A program made the position numbers and the translations under genes. DNA of 64,000 nt. Source: Diphasiastrum complanatum. Its lineage: Eukaryota > Streptophyta > Lycopodiopsida > Lycopodiales > Lycopodiaceae. Position 1 is the stretch's first letter. Every line of letters starts with the position of its first letter. The notes beneath the pieces are model-generated. The model did no database searches. It saw only the letters and a program-made list of their open reading frames with translations, and had not been told where the DNA came from. Below are positions 47,106 through 58,870 of this stretch, piece by piece. The stretch is taken from NCBI GenBank assembly GCA_029204225.1, contig CM055101.1, positions 60,967,340-61,031,339 on the forward strand, read 5' to 3'.

Positions 47106-49640
47106 AATGTGGACCATGAGATTGGTCTATCTCCTTTGATTTTCCCTCCAATATCTTGCCTGTTCAAAGGCTTGTCGTTTTTTTGATAGATGTTCCCTTC
47201 TAATTGTCCTTGAAGATGCTTGTTGGTTAAAATCCTCCAACCACTAGATTATGAAGTTAATGATGTATAGCTAGCATGATGACAAAATTAGCAAAACATA
47301 CACCTATCATAACAAAAAACTTGAATTTTAGAAACACGCTTACTAAGAATTCAAATATTTGAGAGCCTTGACCCCCCTCCCCCTCTCTCCCGAAAGATTT
47401 TATTTTTGGATTGAAGTGTGTTACATGTTTATAAACAAGTCGTGTATTGGCTAGATGCTAGCTTGTACCACTTATTAAATCCATCATCTAACAATATTGA
47501 ACTTCAATATGTCTAAAAAAAAATTGATAGTCTCTTGAATTGCTATAATGAGCTTGATAAATCATTCAGATTTATCCAATCATTCGTAGTGTGGTGGATA
47601 ACATATTGGCTTGTGGTTTACCCACCCAATTGCGAATCCCCGATATGCGTTTGAGGATATATTTGTGCACTTGTGTGGTCATTGTTTTAGCGGAGTGAAG
47701 GTTGAAGGTTGCCCTTTCGGGCCTTGTTGCTACTTAAACAGTTGCCCTGGACAGTTGCCCTACAAAATCATTGTTGTTTGGATGAAGTTGCTACTTGGAT
47801 GGTCGCCCCTCAGGATCGTTGATGCTTGGATGAAGTTGAAGGCTGCTCACCATTGCCTTTGAGGTCATTTACGTTGCCCTTCAAGACTACAGACATATTG
47901 TTTATAGCCTTCTACATTCAAATCTCATATACATTTAGTTTGTCGCAGTTAAAATAAAAAATCATCCAGATTCAAAAGTTAAGGTTTAAAACTTATTTGA
48001 TCACACATCAAACTTACTATAAAATAAAACGGTTATCAATCTTTTGGATATCAACATTCTCTGATAAATATATGGGAAATGCTAATTCCATTCTCACATT
48101 CCATTAATATAATTTTGAATGCCCTTGTGGTAATTTAATTTCTAGTAGGTGTCTTCTTCACTTCTACCATCTCATTCGTTGAAGACATAAATGCAGTAAT
48201 GTCTTCAATAAGCTTAAGGTAACAAAGTTCAATGAAGCATGTGAGAGCTGTAAATTGGAAGACCACACAATAAATTATTATTTGGCCAACCCATGTGATT
48301 GTTTTGGACTATTTCACCAATTGGGTTGTCACGTAATGAATATAAAAGTACTCACATGTGCTTACATAATTTAAATGTATGTCAAGTACTTTTTGGATGT
48401 ATATCAATCATGTAGTTGAAATTCTATGTCAATATATTCAACACACCTATGAGATGTGAACAAAAGTCTTAGTGTTCAACATCAAACATACTTTGTATTT
48501 TTGAATAGTTATTTGGGTTGGCATGTCACTTGGCATGTAGTACATTGAAAGCAACACTTTTGAAAATGTCACCGACATGGATGCATAGGCATTGCATGGT
48601 GTTGCTTGCAATTGGATAAAAAAAATACTTGCTTCCATAGCACATCAAGCAACTAGTTTTGAGATCCCACGTTAGTAAGGAAAAATATTATGTTCACAGT
48701 AAAAAAGAACGAGAAAAGATAAAGCCATCCATCCAATTAACTTCTATAGGAGCTAATTTTCTAGTTTAAAAAGCTCCAAAATTGATATAGAGTCTCATGG
48801 TAAATGACATAAAGATCTTTGAACTTTTGATGATTAAGATATATAACACACTTTAGTGGTTGAAATACAAGAGCCTTTGTGGTGTGGAAGCTAGAGTCGG
48901 AACAAAACTATAAAGCTCTAGTCCAAGAAATAAATTCTTGAGGTAAATTCTAGTGCCTTACTAAAGCATCCACATTCTCTCACTATAAGCTATATTATAC
49001 CAATCTACCTATCTTTACAAGTAGGGTAATGTAGAGCTAGTCAAATATTTTATTACCAACTGTTGGATCAAAAGCATTTTATTCATTGCTTAGGCTTATT
49101 TTAATCGTATACAAGATTCAAATCAATTAATGAGGGGCAACCTTTTGTTTCAAGCTACAAAATTTATGAAATGACGTTAGATGTGCCATTCTATTTTGTA
49201 TGTGGAAGGTGAGGAATGTTAAGATATCTAATTATGAGCCCTTATGTTCAAGAAAAATTAAATCTCCAAGAACCTAAATATCAATAGTATTTATTCACCC
49301 TGTGTTGATGGTATAGGCAAGCAATCATGAAAAAGGCTTCTTCAAACCAACATTCTTTAAACTCATACAATGATTGAGAACCGATTTTGAAATACCTTAA
49401 GAGAGTGGGTATGCTTGAGCTTTTATGCACATGAGGTGGTTGTGATATTGATGCCATACATACTTTTGACTATATGTACATATTTGTACTCTATTTAAGA
49501 AAAATATGCCCATAGTACAAAAAAATTGAAAGGTTGTTGATGTTCCTAATGGTATCTTCTAGTACTATCAGGATCTAATGAGATATAAGAAAGTACACAT
49601 GGTAATGAGTTTTAAGCTATAGCAATGTGGATCTCTACTC
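47106..49640. other. AT-rich spacer
   Basis: No gene recognised. Around 47700-47870 a GTTGCCCT / GGATGAAGTTG word recurs several times (weak short repeat). Everything else is stop-rich in all frames. Confidence 0.55.
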
Positions 49641-50123
49641 ATGCATCACAAAAACTCAATACGTCATTAGAGAAAATTTGGCTAGAAGTTGGGGTGTCCT
49701 GTCGTTTTGAATGGAAGTTATGTTGGTGTCCTCTGGGTGCTGGATAGTCAATGGGAAGTAGAGACCGGGACAGGTCTGATTCAGGGCAGTTTGTAACTGG
49801 ACAGACAGTGAACAGATTTCTGCAAGCAGGCAGAACTGAGGAAGGCAGTATCTGGGACAAGCAGAAACTAGATAGGCAAGATCTAGACAAGAAATATCCT
49901 TAAAAAATTGTTGCATGCAAGATTTGGACAGATAATATCCAAGGAAGGCAACAATTGGGCAGGTATTATCTGAGGAAGATATCCTCAAATACTGTTGTTG
50001 TGAATCCATTTGGAATTTCAAGATGAATGTATGTTGATTTAGATTATATGACTGGAAATAATAATAAACAATGTCTACTTTGTACTGAACAATCGTTCTA
50101 GTACTATAAGCTCTAAAACAATA
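49641..50123 (-). mobile_element. Leader of a minus-strand LTR element
   Basis: Follows (on the minus strand) the PBS at 50124-50135. A frame from 50007 down (MDSQQQYLRISSSDN..., about 119 codons) has no gag motif and is made largely of a degenerate repeat of 40-50 bp visible on the + strand as GGCAGTATCTGGGA, GGCAAGATCTAGACA, GGACAGATAATATCC and GGGCAGGTATTATCTGAGGA (49770-49990). Confidence 0.4.
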
Positions 50124-50135
50124 GCTTTGATACCA
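50124..50135 (-). promoter_or_regulatory. Primer-binding site (iMet variant)
   Basis: Minus strand TGGTATCAAAGC directly after LTR end CCCCAACA. Confidence 0.75.
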
Positions 50136-50640
50136 TGTTGGGGATGAATGAATGATTACAGTGGTGGTACGTACTCCACCTGTCCCTCGGTGTGTGCACA
50201 ACGTCTATCCCCCGAAGAGATTCCGTAGGCATCCACAAACAATTTGGTTCTTTGCGGAAGTATAAAAAATCAATTCAAAGCTACAACTTAGTTCAAAACT
50301 AGTTAACAATCATGAAAACAGTTTAACCTACGAATAAGTTATCTGCATAGCATGAATCAACTGATCAGAACAGAATGAAATGATGCATTCAAAACAATAT
50401 GACAGAACTCATATTTATTGGAACAGTAATCATATAATGATTAAGAGCACAAGTCTGAATGCAAATAGAGAGAGCTTTTTTCCTGAAATAGTACTATGAT
50501 GATACAGAGAGAAACGAATTATTACACTTTGATGTTCAGATAAAAAATGAATCAATAATAATAACTAAAAAGAGGCTTTTCGAAAGGCCTACGGGCGTGA
50601 CTTGCCAGCTAGCGAGTAGGTCTCTACAATATACCCCAAA
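50136..50640 (-). repeat. LTR of a minus-strand element (outer end approximate)
   Basis: On the + strand it starts TGTTGGGGATG, i.e. the minus-strand LTR ends CATCCCCAACA next to the PBS. No ORF. The outer boundary was not found; about 50640 is where the sequence character changes. Confidence 0.5.
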
Positions 50641-51059
50641 AACAACCCCTAATTATAGATATACAACAAACTCTATCCATTGAGAAATATGCGGATGGGA
50701 ATGGTCCGAAGTATATAAATTGGACTATTTCAACCCATGGGTCAATATGGTAGAGCTTTTACAAGATGACCCCGCATCTCATTTCCTTGTTTATATATAT
50801 ATGCATGTATATATGGATGTGTGTGTGTGTGTGTGTAATTTACATTGGCAGATGTAAGTAAGAGCAGTCGATGTCTGAAATCGTGGAGAGAAGAGAGGAT
50901 AACTAGTACTACTTTTCTCCTTTCATGCAGGCATCGAGACCGCCTTGGACCGCAAGTTACATTCTTTCGAGACCTTGTGATGACCTCAAATATATGTACT
51001 TTACAAATATATGAGTCATGTCGTATTGTTAGCAGTCACCAAATGTTCGAGCCGACTTT

Positions 51060-51215
51060 TAGAGTTGGCATGCGACTTAGTCGATGAAGTCGGATGAGTT
51101 GATGGGTGACAAACGACTTAGTTGAGTCCGACAAATAGTCGATGTCAGACTAATGGTTGATGTCTGACAAATAGTTGAAGTCGGTTGAGTAGTCGATGTC
51201 ATTTGAATCGACAGA
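51060..51215 (+). repeat. Degenerate minisatellite (AGTCGATGTC / GACAAATAG)
   Basis: TAGTCGATG, TCGGATGAGTTGATGG, TAGTCGATGTCAGACTAATGG, TTGATGTCTGACAAATAG, TTGAAGTCGGTTGAGTAG and TCGATGTCATTTG follow each other at about 20-bp steps. Thr/Ser/Ile-repeat frames on the minus strand come from it. Confidence 0.75.
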
Positions 51216-51499
51216 ACACTATCACCGATACCTTTGTATTTCTGCAGACTTTTAGGAAACAAGTGTATTTCTTTAGAGTGTGTGATTGTACAAGTATTTA
51301 CATACAAATTCAAATGCATTTTTAGAGACTTCCTTTTCATGAGGGAACTGACCTTTGGGACGGGCGGTAATTGCATTTCCCCTCTTGAATTCCTCTGGTT
51401 TTCGAAAGCTATAACCATCAATTCTAAGCCTCTCAGGTTGATTGAAAGAAGGTTCTGCCTTAACCTTACCCGTAAAGGTTTTGTCACCTAGGAGCATAT

Positions 51500-52145
51500 C
51501 ATGAATTTTATTTACTCTCTCAACCTCTTTCGTCTTAGGATTGAACTTGGTCTCTTTGCACGTGAATCTAGATTTATGTCCTTTGCTCTCTCTCATGGAG
51601 ACCTTGGACCCCTTTCTACCTCCCTCTTTGTTGATTGTGATAATAAATGGGTCTTCAAGGCCTTGGTTAACACGGGCAAGTTCTCCTATTTCTCTATTTA
51701 CTCTACAACCAAAGAGCCCCTCTTTACCTTCTTTTGGCTCAATTCTAAGTGGAACCTTTCTGATCCCCCTCGTCTGTGGAAGGCCAAGTTTTGTTGTACC
51801 CATAAAATCAGACCAGACAAGTACAGAATCTTCTCTCTTAGAATTCTTCAACTTTCTCTTCTTGTAGGAGCCTATTTTATTATAGGAGCAATGTGTCACA
51901 TGTCTGCTCTAAGTGCAGAACATTAGACGTGGATGTATCTCATTGTTTTTTCATTGCTATGCTCTGCTTTGGAGATCAATGACTAAACCTTTCATTACAC
52001 GCTTTCATGTCAGATTCAGAACGTTCAGCCACCTTGATCTACTGCTAAATGATATCATTTTTGAAGATGCAAATATTAACATTTTGGCAAGGTATTAGAG
52101 TTATTACTCTTTGGAATATTTTGTTGGATAGAAATAGTAGGGAAT
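51500..52145 (+). pseudogene. LINE C-terminal region (zf-RVT-like) remnant
   Basis: Plus-strand frame 51501-51926 reads DNKWVFKALVNTGKFSYFSIY and PPRLWKAKF...HKIR, matching the W-x-W-x(n)-G-x-FSVxSxY ... LWKAKxPxKI pattern after the RT of many plant LINEs. Then, with frame changes, C-x2-C residues near 51890, LDV and LFFHCYALLWRSM at 51930-51975 resemble the HLFFHCxFAxxLW of the zf-RVT zinc-binding domain. The overlapping 208-codon minus frame (51899-51273) is judged antisense. No RT core is adjacent. Confidence 0.5.
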
Positions 52146-52269
52146 GGTGATCACGTCATCTCCCCTTGCTTCTCTTTGAGGCAGGGAGACTTTTTCATTT
52201 GTAAGTCATTGGTTCTTTTATTTGTACTTTGTATAAACGGTCATTAATCTACAGTTAAATTTCTTGAGA

Positions 52270-53200
52270 GAGAAAAAAATAATAGCATTAGCATCATATT
52301 TGGTTGACAAGTGCATGAAAAGGATGTACAAATGGTGTATTGTGTGAGGAAGATGGTTCAACTTGAAGGCTTTGTTACAAGGAAAGAAGGTAATAAAGTT
52401 TGTAAGCTCAAGAAAACATTATATGGACTAAAGCAAGTGTTGTGAATTTCGGTATAACCATATCTAGAGCACTTTTTTTCTAGAATAATCTCTACATTTT
52501 TGAATGATGTATGGTTCAACTTGAAGGCTTTGTTTTGGAGGGGGCAGCAAAGTTTGTAAGCTCAAGCAGTATATGTGACTAAACCAAGTGTCACGAGCAT
52601 GGTTTAGCCATATCAAGAGGACTTTCTTCAATTGTAACCTATGTATATTATCTCATGATAATGACACACTTTAGTAGTTTTTTTTGTTAATGATCTCATT
52701 ATCACTATAGATAGTGAAGACTTGGTAGAAGTTATCAAACCATGACAGTTTTAAGATGACAAATCTATATTTCGTGCATTATTATCTTGGTGCTGAATTT
52801 CTGGGGCCTAAAAAACCAATTATGCCAATAAATTGCTAGAACAATTCTATATGGTTGACTTCAAAGCTATAGTAACTCTTATTGAAATAGAAAAAAGGTT
52901 ATCATTGATAAAAATCCACATGTGCATGCAACGATATATCATCAATTGGTAGAAAGCTTAGATTCTACTTAATTACCACTAGGCCTGATATTTGCTATTC
53001 AATTGGATTGGTTAGTCAATTCATGGAGTCCTTGCTTATTTAAGATTATTGGAAAACTACAACATACATCCAACTTTTGTCTAGTTTATGGAGGAAAAAA
53101 AAGGGTTTTTGTTTTTGTCTCTAGTTCTAGAATACAAGCTAATCAATATGCTTTCTCAAACTATCCTTTGAATGCAAACAAATTTGATATCTCTTTTCCG
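52270..53200 (+). pseudogene. Ty1/copia RT/RNase H remnant, badly decayed
   Basis: Blocks in order on the + strand: EGFVTRKEGNKVCKLKKTLYGLKQ (about 52370-52440; a partial second copy of the same block follows at 52510-52590), FVNDLIITIDSEDLVE (about 52690; catalytic YVDD reads FVND), FKMTNLYFVHYYLGAEF (52750-52800), YHQLVESL, TTRPDICYSIGLVSQFM (52975-53030), VYGGKKR (53085). Copia RT to RNase H order is kept but stops and shifts are frequent, and the second catalytic Asp pair is reduced to ND. Confidence 0.75.
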
Positions 53201-53349
53201 TTCATTGGGGTGCACTCTCCATGTAGCTATATATGGCCTCATCAATCATATAACCATGGAATTCGACACTCTGAATTCGACATAATTCAAGATGAGAGTA
53301 GTACTGATGGCCAAGGAATGTTGGGAAATAGTCATAAGAATCGAATTGA

Positions 53350-54130
53350 TTCCCAGTGTCGATGAGCAAACCATTTCCAAGTAGAAGCTCAGGGATGGCA
53401 AGGCATTCGCCTTGGTCACTCTTAACATCTCCAACACATAGATTGGCCACATCAGAGAAGCCTGATTTTCAAGAGAAGCTTGAGATATATTGAACACACT
53501 TTGTGAAGTGAGAGATGTCATTTTAAAGCTGCATATGAGAAAAAGATTCTTTTCGCTCAGAATGTCAGAAGGTGATTCTATTCAGGATCACATAAATCAG
53601 TCTAAAACTCTGCTAGAGCATATGGTAGCCATAGGTTCAGCAATCGAAGATTCTGATGCTATTATGACCTTACTTTCTAGCATGCCACCCTCTTATGAAA
53701 GCTGGGTAATGATGATTTCCACTCACTCAGATCTATCCTTGTCTAGAGTCATCATTATGTTGCTGAACGAGGAGACGCGGAGAAATGGAGCATCCTCATC
53801 CTCCATCAACCACTCACAAGCCCAGTTTTCAAAGAAGAATTCAATGAAGAATTAGAAGAATAAAGTTACCAAGCAAAGCGATGGCAATCAGAAGCAAGGT
53901 CAGACCCATAATCAACAACCTGCTTAGAAAAATTTGTTCTGCAAGTACTGCAAAAGGACAAATCACGAAATCAAAGAATGTCGAATCTTAAAGTTCAACA
54001 AGAAGAAGAAGCAGCCGGATTAACAAGCCAATGCAGCCAACACCAAGTAGAACGTCGAAGACGACGATGAACATGAAGCCTTCATGGTGAATCACCACCA
54101 TGTTGATCAATCAGACTTGCCCCCTAGTGA
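53350..54130 (+). pseudogene. Ty1/copia gag fragment, same family as the gag at 35.2 kb
   Basis: LRDGKAFALVTLNISNT (53390), then the 121-codon frame 53490-53855: RDVILKLHMRKRFFSLRM, GDSIQDHINQSKTLLE, SSMPPSYESWVMMIS, LSLSRVIIMLLNEETRRN. A zinc knuckle CKYCKRTNHEIKEC (CX2CX4HX4C) lies at 53940-53982. Compare KLHLNRKFFSLKM, SIQNHIN-stop-SKNLL, SSLPMLYDNWVMMI, LTLSRVIMMLLQEETRRN and CRYCKQTNHEIQDC at 35.2-35.95 kb. Several stops after 53855. Protease and integrase do not follow. Confidence 0.85.
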
Positions 54131-55895
54131 CTAATGGCACCACAAGTTGGACTTATACTCATAGAATGTGGAACAAGGGCCTAAAATGACTAACTACTAA
54201 CGGGCTCTTCAAGATGGGCTTATATAGGCAGGATGCCATACTTGGGCCATTAATTAAACAAAATTGATTACCAAAATTATTATGTACATTGGCTCCTTCC
54301 ATGCAAGGTGCTTCTTTTCTAAATTCTCTCAGGCTTCATTGAAAGGCCCCTTAGGCCTTGTATTTCAGCCCCCACACACTCCTAGGAGAGTAATTATCCC
54401 ATGGTGTATTATGTACTTTCCTCTTGTCCCTAATCAATACACAAAACTAATGCTCAATATAGCTTACTCACTACTCATGGAGTCTATAGGCAAATCTGTA
54501 TACAAAATCATTAAACTGCAAAAATTGTACGAAGCCCCCCCTTGGTTAGCATAAGGTTTTTATGGTCAAGCATTCTACAAAATGTCCAAATTTTGTGTCA
54601 TCATATCAGATGTAGCTTCTAGGTACTAGAATGGAGAAATTGGTCATAATAGGCGATCAATCTCCTCTTCAAAGCTTACGCTCTATCCCATGATTTCATA
54701 TTTGCACATACATGTTCACACTCTATTATGTGTTTTTAATACATAAGCATTCAAAAGTGCATAATAATGTCCATTGTAAGTTTTGTTGGGTCCAAAATGT
54801 GTTAATAGCCTTAAGAATGAGGGTGGTTCCCTCTTTAGACACCTCAAAGTGGCTTAAATAAGAATAAAAAGCCAAATAGGGCCTAACATTGACTTGATGG
54901 GGACTAACAAAGGCTAGAGTAGATGACAATTAAGTTTAATTAAGTCATTGGCTTTGCCTATATGTAGGCATTCTTAGATCTTAACACTCATTTGTGCTTG
55001 AGTGAACTTGGAGTTCTATCTCCTCTTCGTCTTTGTGAATGTGAGCCTGGGTATTTGATCTTTCCAAGTTTCTTGTGTCCAATCCACATGAATCCATGTA
55101 TTCCACATCCTTTCTAAAGGAATATCTTTTCTTTTGACAACCATTTTGATTTGAGCTTAATGGCAATTAACGGTTTATTTGCTATCTTTTGTTCTTTTTA
55201 ACACAAATGTGATGGTTTCCTCTATTCCATTTTTGTTTAGCTTCGATTGAGAAGTTTGGCAAATGACATTTTTTTGGTATAAGAGCTAAAGATCCATAAA
55301 TCATGTTTTTCAACATAATTCTCAATTACTTTAAAGAGCTTATTGTTTTTGTAGATTTTTTTTGTTAGTTTCTTGCTTTAAATTTCTCAAACTTGTTTGG
55401 GCATAAGAGTAATTTGTGACTTGTATAGGTCCGTAAAACTTCAACCAACCTCCCAAGGGCTTTTTAGAATAGGCTCTAGTTTTTTTGGGAGACAAGGTGA
55501 AGGCTTAAAAAAGACAACCTTCACCAATCTTTCTTATAGTTTCACATATATTTTGTTACTTAGCTGGTTAAATTGAACTTTGAGAAACTAAAGGTTGCAA
55601 TTCAACTTGGTAGATTTTTTTTCCGAGTGTAAAGGTTTTAAGATTTTGAAGTTTCGTGACAAGTTTTCCTTGTGTATGCAATTAGGGGTACATTATAGCA
55701 AATGACACACTCCAAACATGTTGACACTATATGGCTTCTCATTTGGGCCCTACTTTTATGGCTCTTTAACTAGTTGTTATTTATTGCTTGGTTTGAATAA
55801 GGTGACTAGGATTGTAAAGCTGTTTCTTTTTTGCTGATCTTCATGGATAAACCTCCAACAAGCATTTTTGGTGCAAGACAATGTCCCTTATTGTC
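54131..55895. other. Spacer, possibly LTR or leader material
   Basis: No motif found. A 96-aa + frame (54264-54554) and a 67-aa minus frame have ordinary composition but no family and no supporting structure. Confidence 0.45.
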
Positions 55896-56192
55896 TTTCT
55901 AGCCAATATTTTTGCATATGGTTCTTCTTGACTCTTTAAGTTGCATCAAATCTTCATAAGAGAATTGCCTAAAAAGTACCAGAGAAAAAGAACATCTTGG
56001 ATGCAAACCCAATGTATGATTATAAGTAATCCTGTTGTTCTAGCCAATATTTTTGCACATGGCTCTTCTGACTCAAGTTGCATCAAATCTTCACAAGAGC
56101 AACCAACCCTACCATTTTCGGTTGAAATTGTCTAAAAAGTAGCAGAGAGAAAAAAAATGTTGGATGCAAACTCAATGTATGAGCATAAGTAA
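55896..56192 (+). repeat. Tandem duplication of about 145 bp
   Basis: Two adjacent units, about 55897-56037 and 56038-56192, share CTAGCCAATATTTTTGCA, AGTTGCATCAAATCTTCA, CCTAAAAAGTA/TCTAAAAAGTA, GGATGCAAAC-CAATGTATGA and AAGTAATC. The second unit has a 25-30 bp insertion. It lies next to the copia integrase remnant. Confidence 0.8.
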
Positions 56193-56269
56193 TCATATTT
56201 GCAACCTTGCTAACTTTGATGACCTCCTAACAATAGGTGTGGAAGAAGAAGTTGATGGTTTCTCCTCAT

Positions 56270-56800
56270 CAAATTAGCAACACCGTCATCAGTTTAATAC
56301 CCTCTAGATTTGACTCAATCAAAGAATTATTTCCTTCCAACACATAACCGGTGACCTCATCAAATATCACTTTTATGATAATAATGCTTTACCTAGTAGA
56401 AGGAAGACACACTCTATATGCTTTACTCTTCTCATTATATCCAACAAATGTACTTTTATTATTATTATTATGTAGAATCCTCCTTATATCTCTAGGGAAA
56501 CATAAGAATAGCATGTGCATCCAAAAACTTTGAGATCTTTCAAATTAGGCTTCTTACCATAAAGAACCTCATAAGGTGAATTACCATCAAGTGGAATACT
56601 TGGTAACCTGTTAAGATAGTTAAAAATTTGATTTCCTCATGCAAAAATGTCATAGGAAGGGATGCATTAAATCTAAGAGCTTTAGCGCAATGCTCACAAG
56701 TGTCATATTCTCCATTTTGTTGAGCTATCTTTGGGCAAGAAATTGCCTGAGAAGATTTCGATCTATCACTTCTTTTCAAAATAATTTTGACACGAAGTCA
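56270..56800 (-). pseudogene. Ty1/copia integrase C-terminal fragment
   Basis: Minus strand: PKIAQQNGEYDTCEH and AKALRFNASLPMTFLHEE (56730-56640), then in another frame IPLDGNSPYEVLYGKKP, LKDLKVFGCTCYSYV, and after a further shift RRILHNNNNKSTFVGY, KSKAYRVCLPSTR, VIFDEVTGYVLEGNN. This is the copia QQNGxxER...TPYEVLYGKKP...VFGC...FxGY...DVxFDE series. The catalytic Glu region is altered (NGEYDTCEH). A short ATT/AAT microsatellite near 56455-56470 encodes the NNNN run. Confidence 0.85.
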
Positions 56801-57439
56801 AACTTGATAAAAATAAGACAATATGCACAAAACCTAATCTTGCACTTCTAAAGTCACTTTACATGTGCTAGATAATAGATGGAATAGATCCTAACACTTA
56901 TAAGAGATCAAATCAAGAAAAGATGACTTGGCAATCCTTCCATTTAGCAATTCGACAAAGATTGGCAACAAAACATTGTAGCAATTATGATGTATATTGC
57001 TACCAAATGGAAACCAAACTTATATTTGACTTATATTGATGAAATCTAGTATGTATTCGCTCTTAGGAATAGGAAAAAGATGGGATTAAGCCCAAATCAA
57101 GGCATACTTCTTCATGGAAAAGTAGAAATGACAATGTTTTAGAAGTATTTTCCAATGTGTCAAACTAGAATTGATAGAAATTGACTTAATGTACTTGAGA
57201 CAAAAGTGAGATCAAGCCTAGTGCAAATAATTACATAAACAATAGAATGAAAATAATATTGAGCGAGCAAGCATGGAGATAGAGAGAGGGGGTAGATAGA
57301 GAGACGAAAATAAAACTCTCAATTATTATCAAAAATTGAAAACTATCAAAGGCATTTTCAAAGCATTCAGAAAACAAAGAAAAAATATATATTTTTGCTC
57401 TCATCATGGAGGTGTCATATCAATTTTTTTTAAAAAGAT
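56801..57439. other. AT-rich spacer
   Basis: Nothing recognised. Confidence 0.55.
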
Positions 57440-58260
57440 TACGATACCCCTAAGATAGGGTCCTACACATCATGATAGATTAATGTAGTCAATAATAAAG
57501 AAAATGTGGACTTTAGTTTAAAAGACCAAAGAAAGTAACACAAGAATAAATTATCTTTTGAATGGACTAAAAACAAGTATGGAGAGCAGTGGAAAAGACC
57601 TACAAAAGATATTAAAAAGTAAATTTTTTTCCTAAAGAAATTTTGAAAGAATAAATCTTTAAATTTTGCTTATATTTTGGTATCATGCCATTTTTACCAT
57701 GCATGTCTTTTACCTGAAGCCAATGCAGGGCAGTGTTCTCTTGAACCATGACCTCATTTTTGAAATTCAAGGGCCACACTAATTGCTCTAGTACCTAGAT
57801 ATGGAGTGCCTAATGTAAATATAAAAAAAGTTTCAAAAATTATCCTTAGAATTTCTCAAGATAAGATAAAATCCTACACATGATGATAGATTAGCATAGT
57901 CAACAAGAAAGAAAAGGAGGACTTTAGCATAACAAAGAACATAAGACAGGAATAAGTTCTCTTTTGAATGGACTAAAAACAAATATGTAGACGAGAGGAA
58001 AAGGCATCTAAAAGATATGTAAAAATAAAAGCTTTGCCTACAAAAATTTCGAAAGAATTAAATTTTGAAAAAAAAAAACATATATCTTAGTATTAGGCCA
58101 CTTTTACTAAGCATATGTCTTTTTATGCTAATGGAGGGGATGACGTATCGGACCCATGAGCTCATGTTTTGAAATTCAAGGGCTGTACTACTTAAGGCCT
58201 AGTACCCATTGGACCCCACCAAGCATCTAAGAAGATAGACCCCCTAATGTTTCAAAATTG
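57440..58260 (+). repeat. Tandem duplication of about 410 bp
   Basis: Unit 1 (about 57440-57850) and unit 2 (about 57850-58260) share, in order, AGATAGGGTCCTACACAT/AGATAAAATCCTACACAT, GATTA-TGTAGTCAA, GGACTTTAG, CTTTTGAATGGACTAAAAACAA, GAGAGGAAAAGGCATCTA-like and CTTTTAC-A-GCAT-TCTTTT sequence, and a final ATTCAAGGGC. Divergence is perhaps 20 percent by eye. Confidence 0.75.
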
Positions 58261-58309
58261 TCCCATCTCTGCGCTATGAACCTCAAAGTTCAGAAACGTG
58301 TGTGTTGAA

Positions 58310-58570
58310 GTTGCTTTTTTTTTTTTGAACTAATCTATCTATTATAATTAAAATTTTAGTGTTCACGCTGCCCGGGACCCCTTTTTTTTAAGATTTTCTT
58401 TCATGTTTTTTTTTTTTGGACAGCGATCGCGCTTCCCCACGAGCAGCCTGACCCTGCCTAGAAAAAAAACTCCCCATTTTTCAAATTTTTAACCCACCCG
58501 CCGCAAACCTTGCCCGGCCCGCCCGAAACGCCTGCCCGCACGCAAACTTGCGGGCTCACATCACTAGTTA
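58310..58570. other. T-rich then GC-rich segment
   Basis: Long T runs (58316-58326, 58402-58418) are followed by GC-rich CCCGCCCGAAACGCCTGCCCGCACGC sequence. It may be the end of a transposon; no ORF. Confidence 0.4.
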
Positions 58571-58574
58571 ATTA

Positions 58575-58870
58575 TTAAGGAAGTTAAGTGTTGGATTGAA
58601 CCCAAGCTTGAAAACCCTAAAATCAAGTGTTGAACCCATTGGTGTATGAACTAACCAATCATTAGGCAAGTGATGAACCTGCTTGCTGGTGTACTAATTG
58701 CAATATCAAATGTTAGGCAAGTAAGTGTTTAATTAAATCCGAGCTTAGAAACCCTAAAATCAAGTGCTAAAAATGCTCATGTATGAACTTATCAAGTAAG
58801 TAGCAAATTGAATCCAAGGTTGGAAAGCGTAAAATCACGTGATGAACTTGCTTGTTTAGGAATAAAAACA
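58575..58870 (+). repeat. Three degenerate units of about 110 bp
   Basis: Words AAGTGTTGGATTGAACCCAAG, GCTTGAAAACCCTAAAATCAAGTG and TGTATGAACT recur at about 58580, 58720 and 58790 with changes (GAGCTTAGAAACCCTAAAATCAAGTG; GGTTGGAAAGCGTAAAATCACGTG). Confidence 0.7.

Noticed and set aside
51273-51899. 208-codon minus-strand ORF, lysine-rich
   Set aside because: It is antisense to a + frame that fits the LINE post-RT/zf-RVT pattern; the minus protein has no motif.
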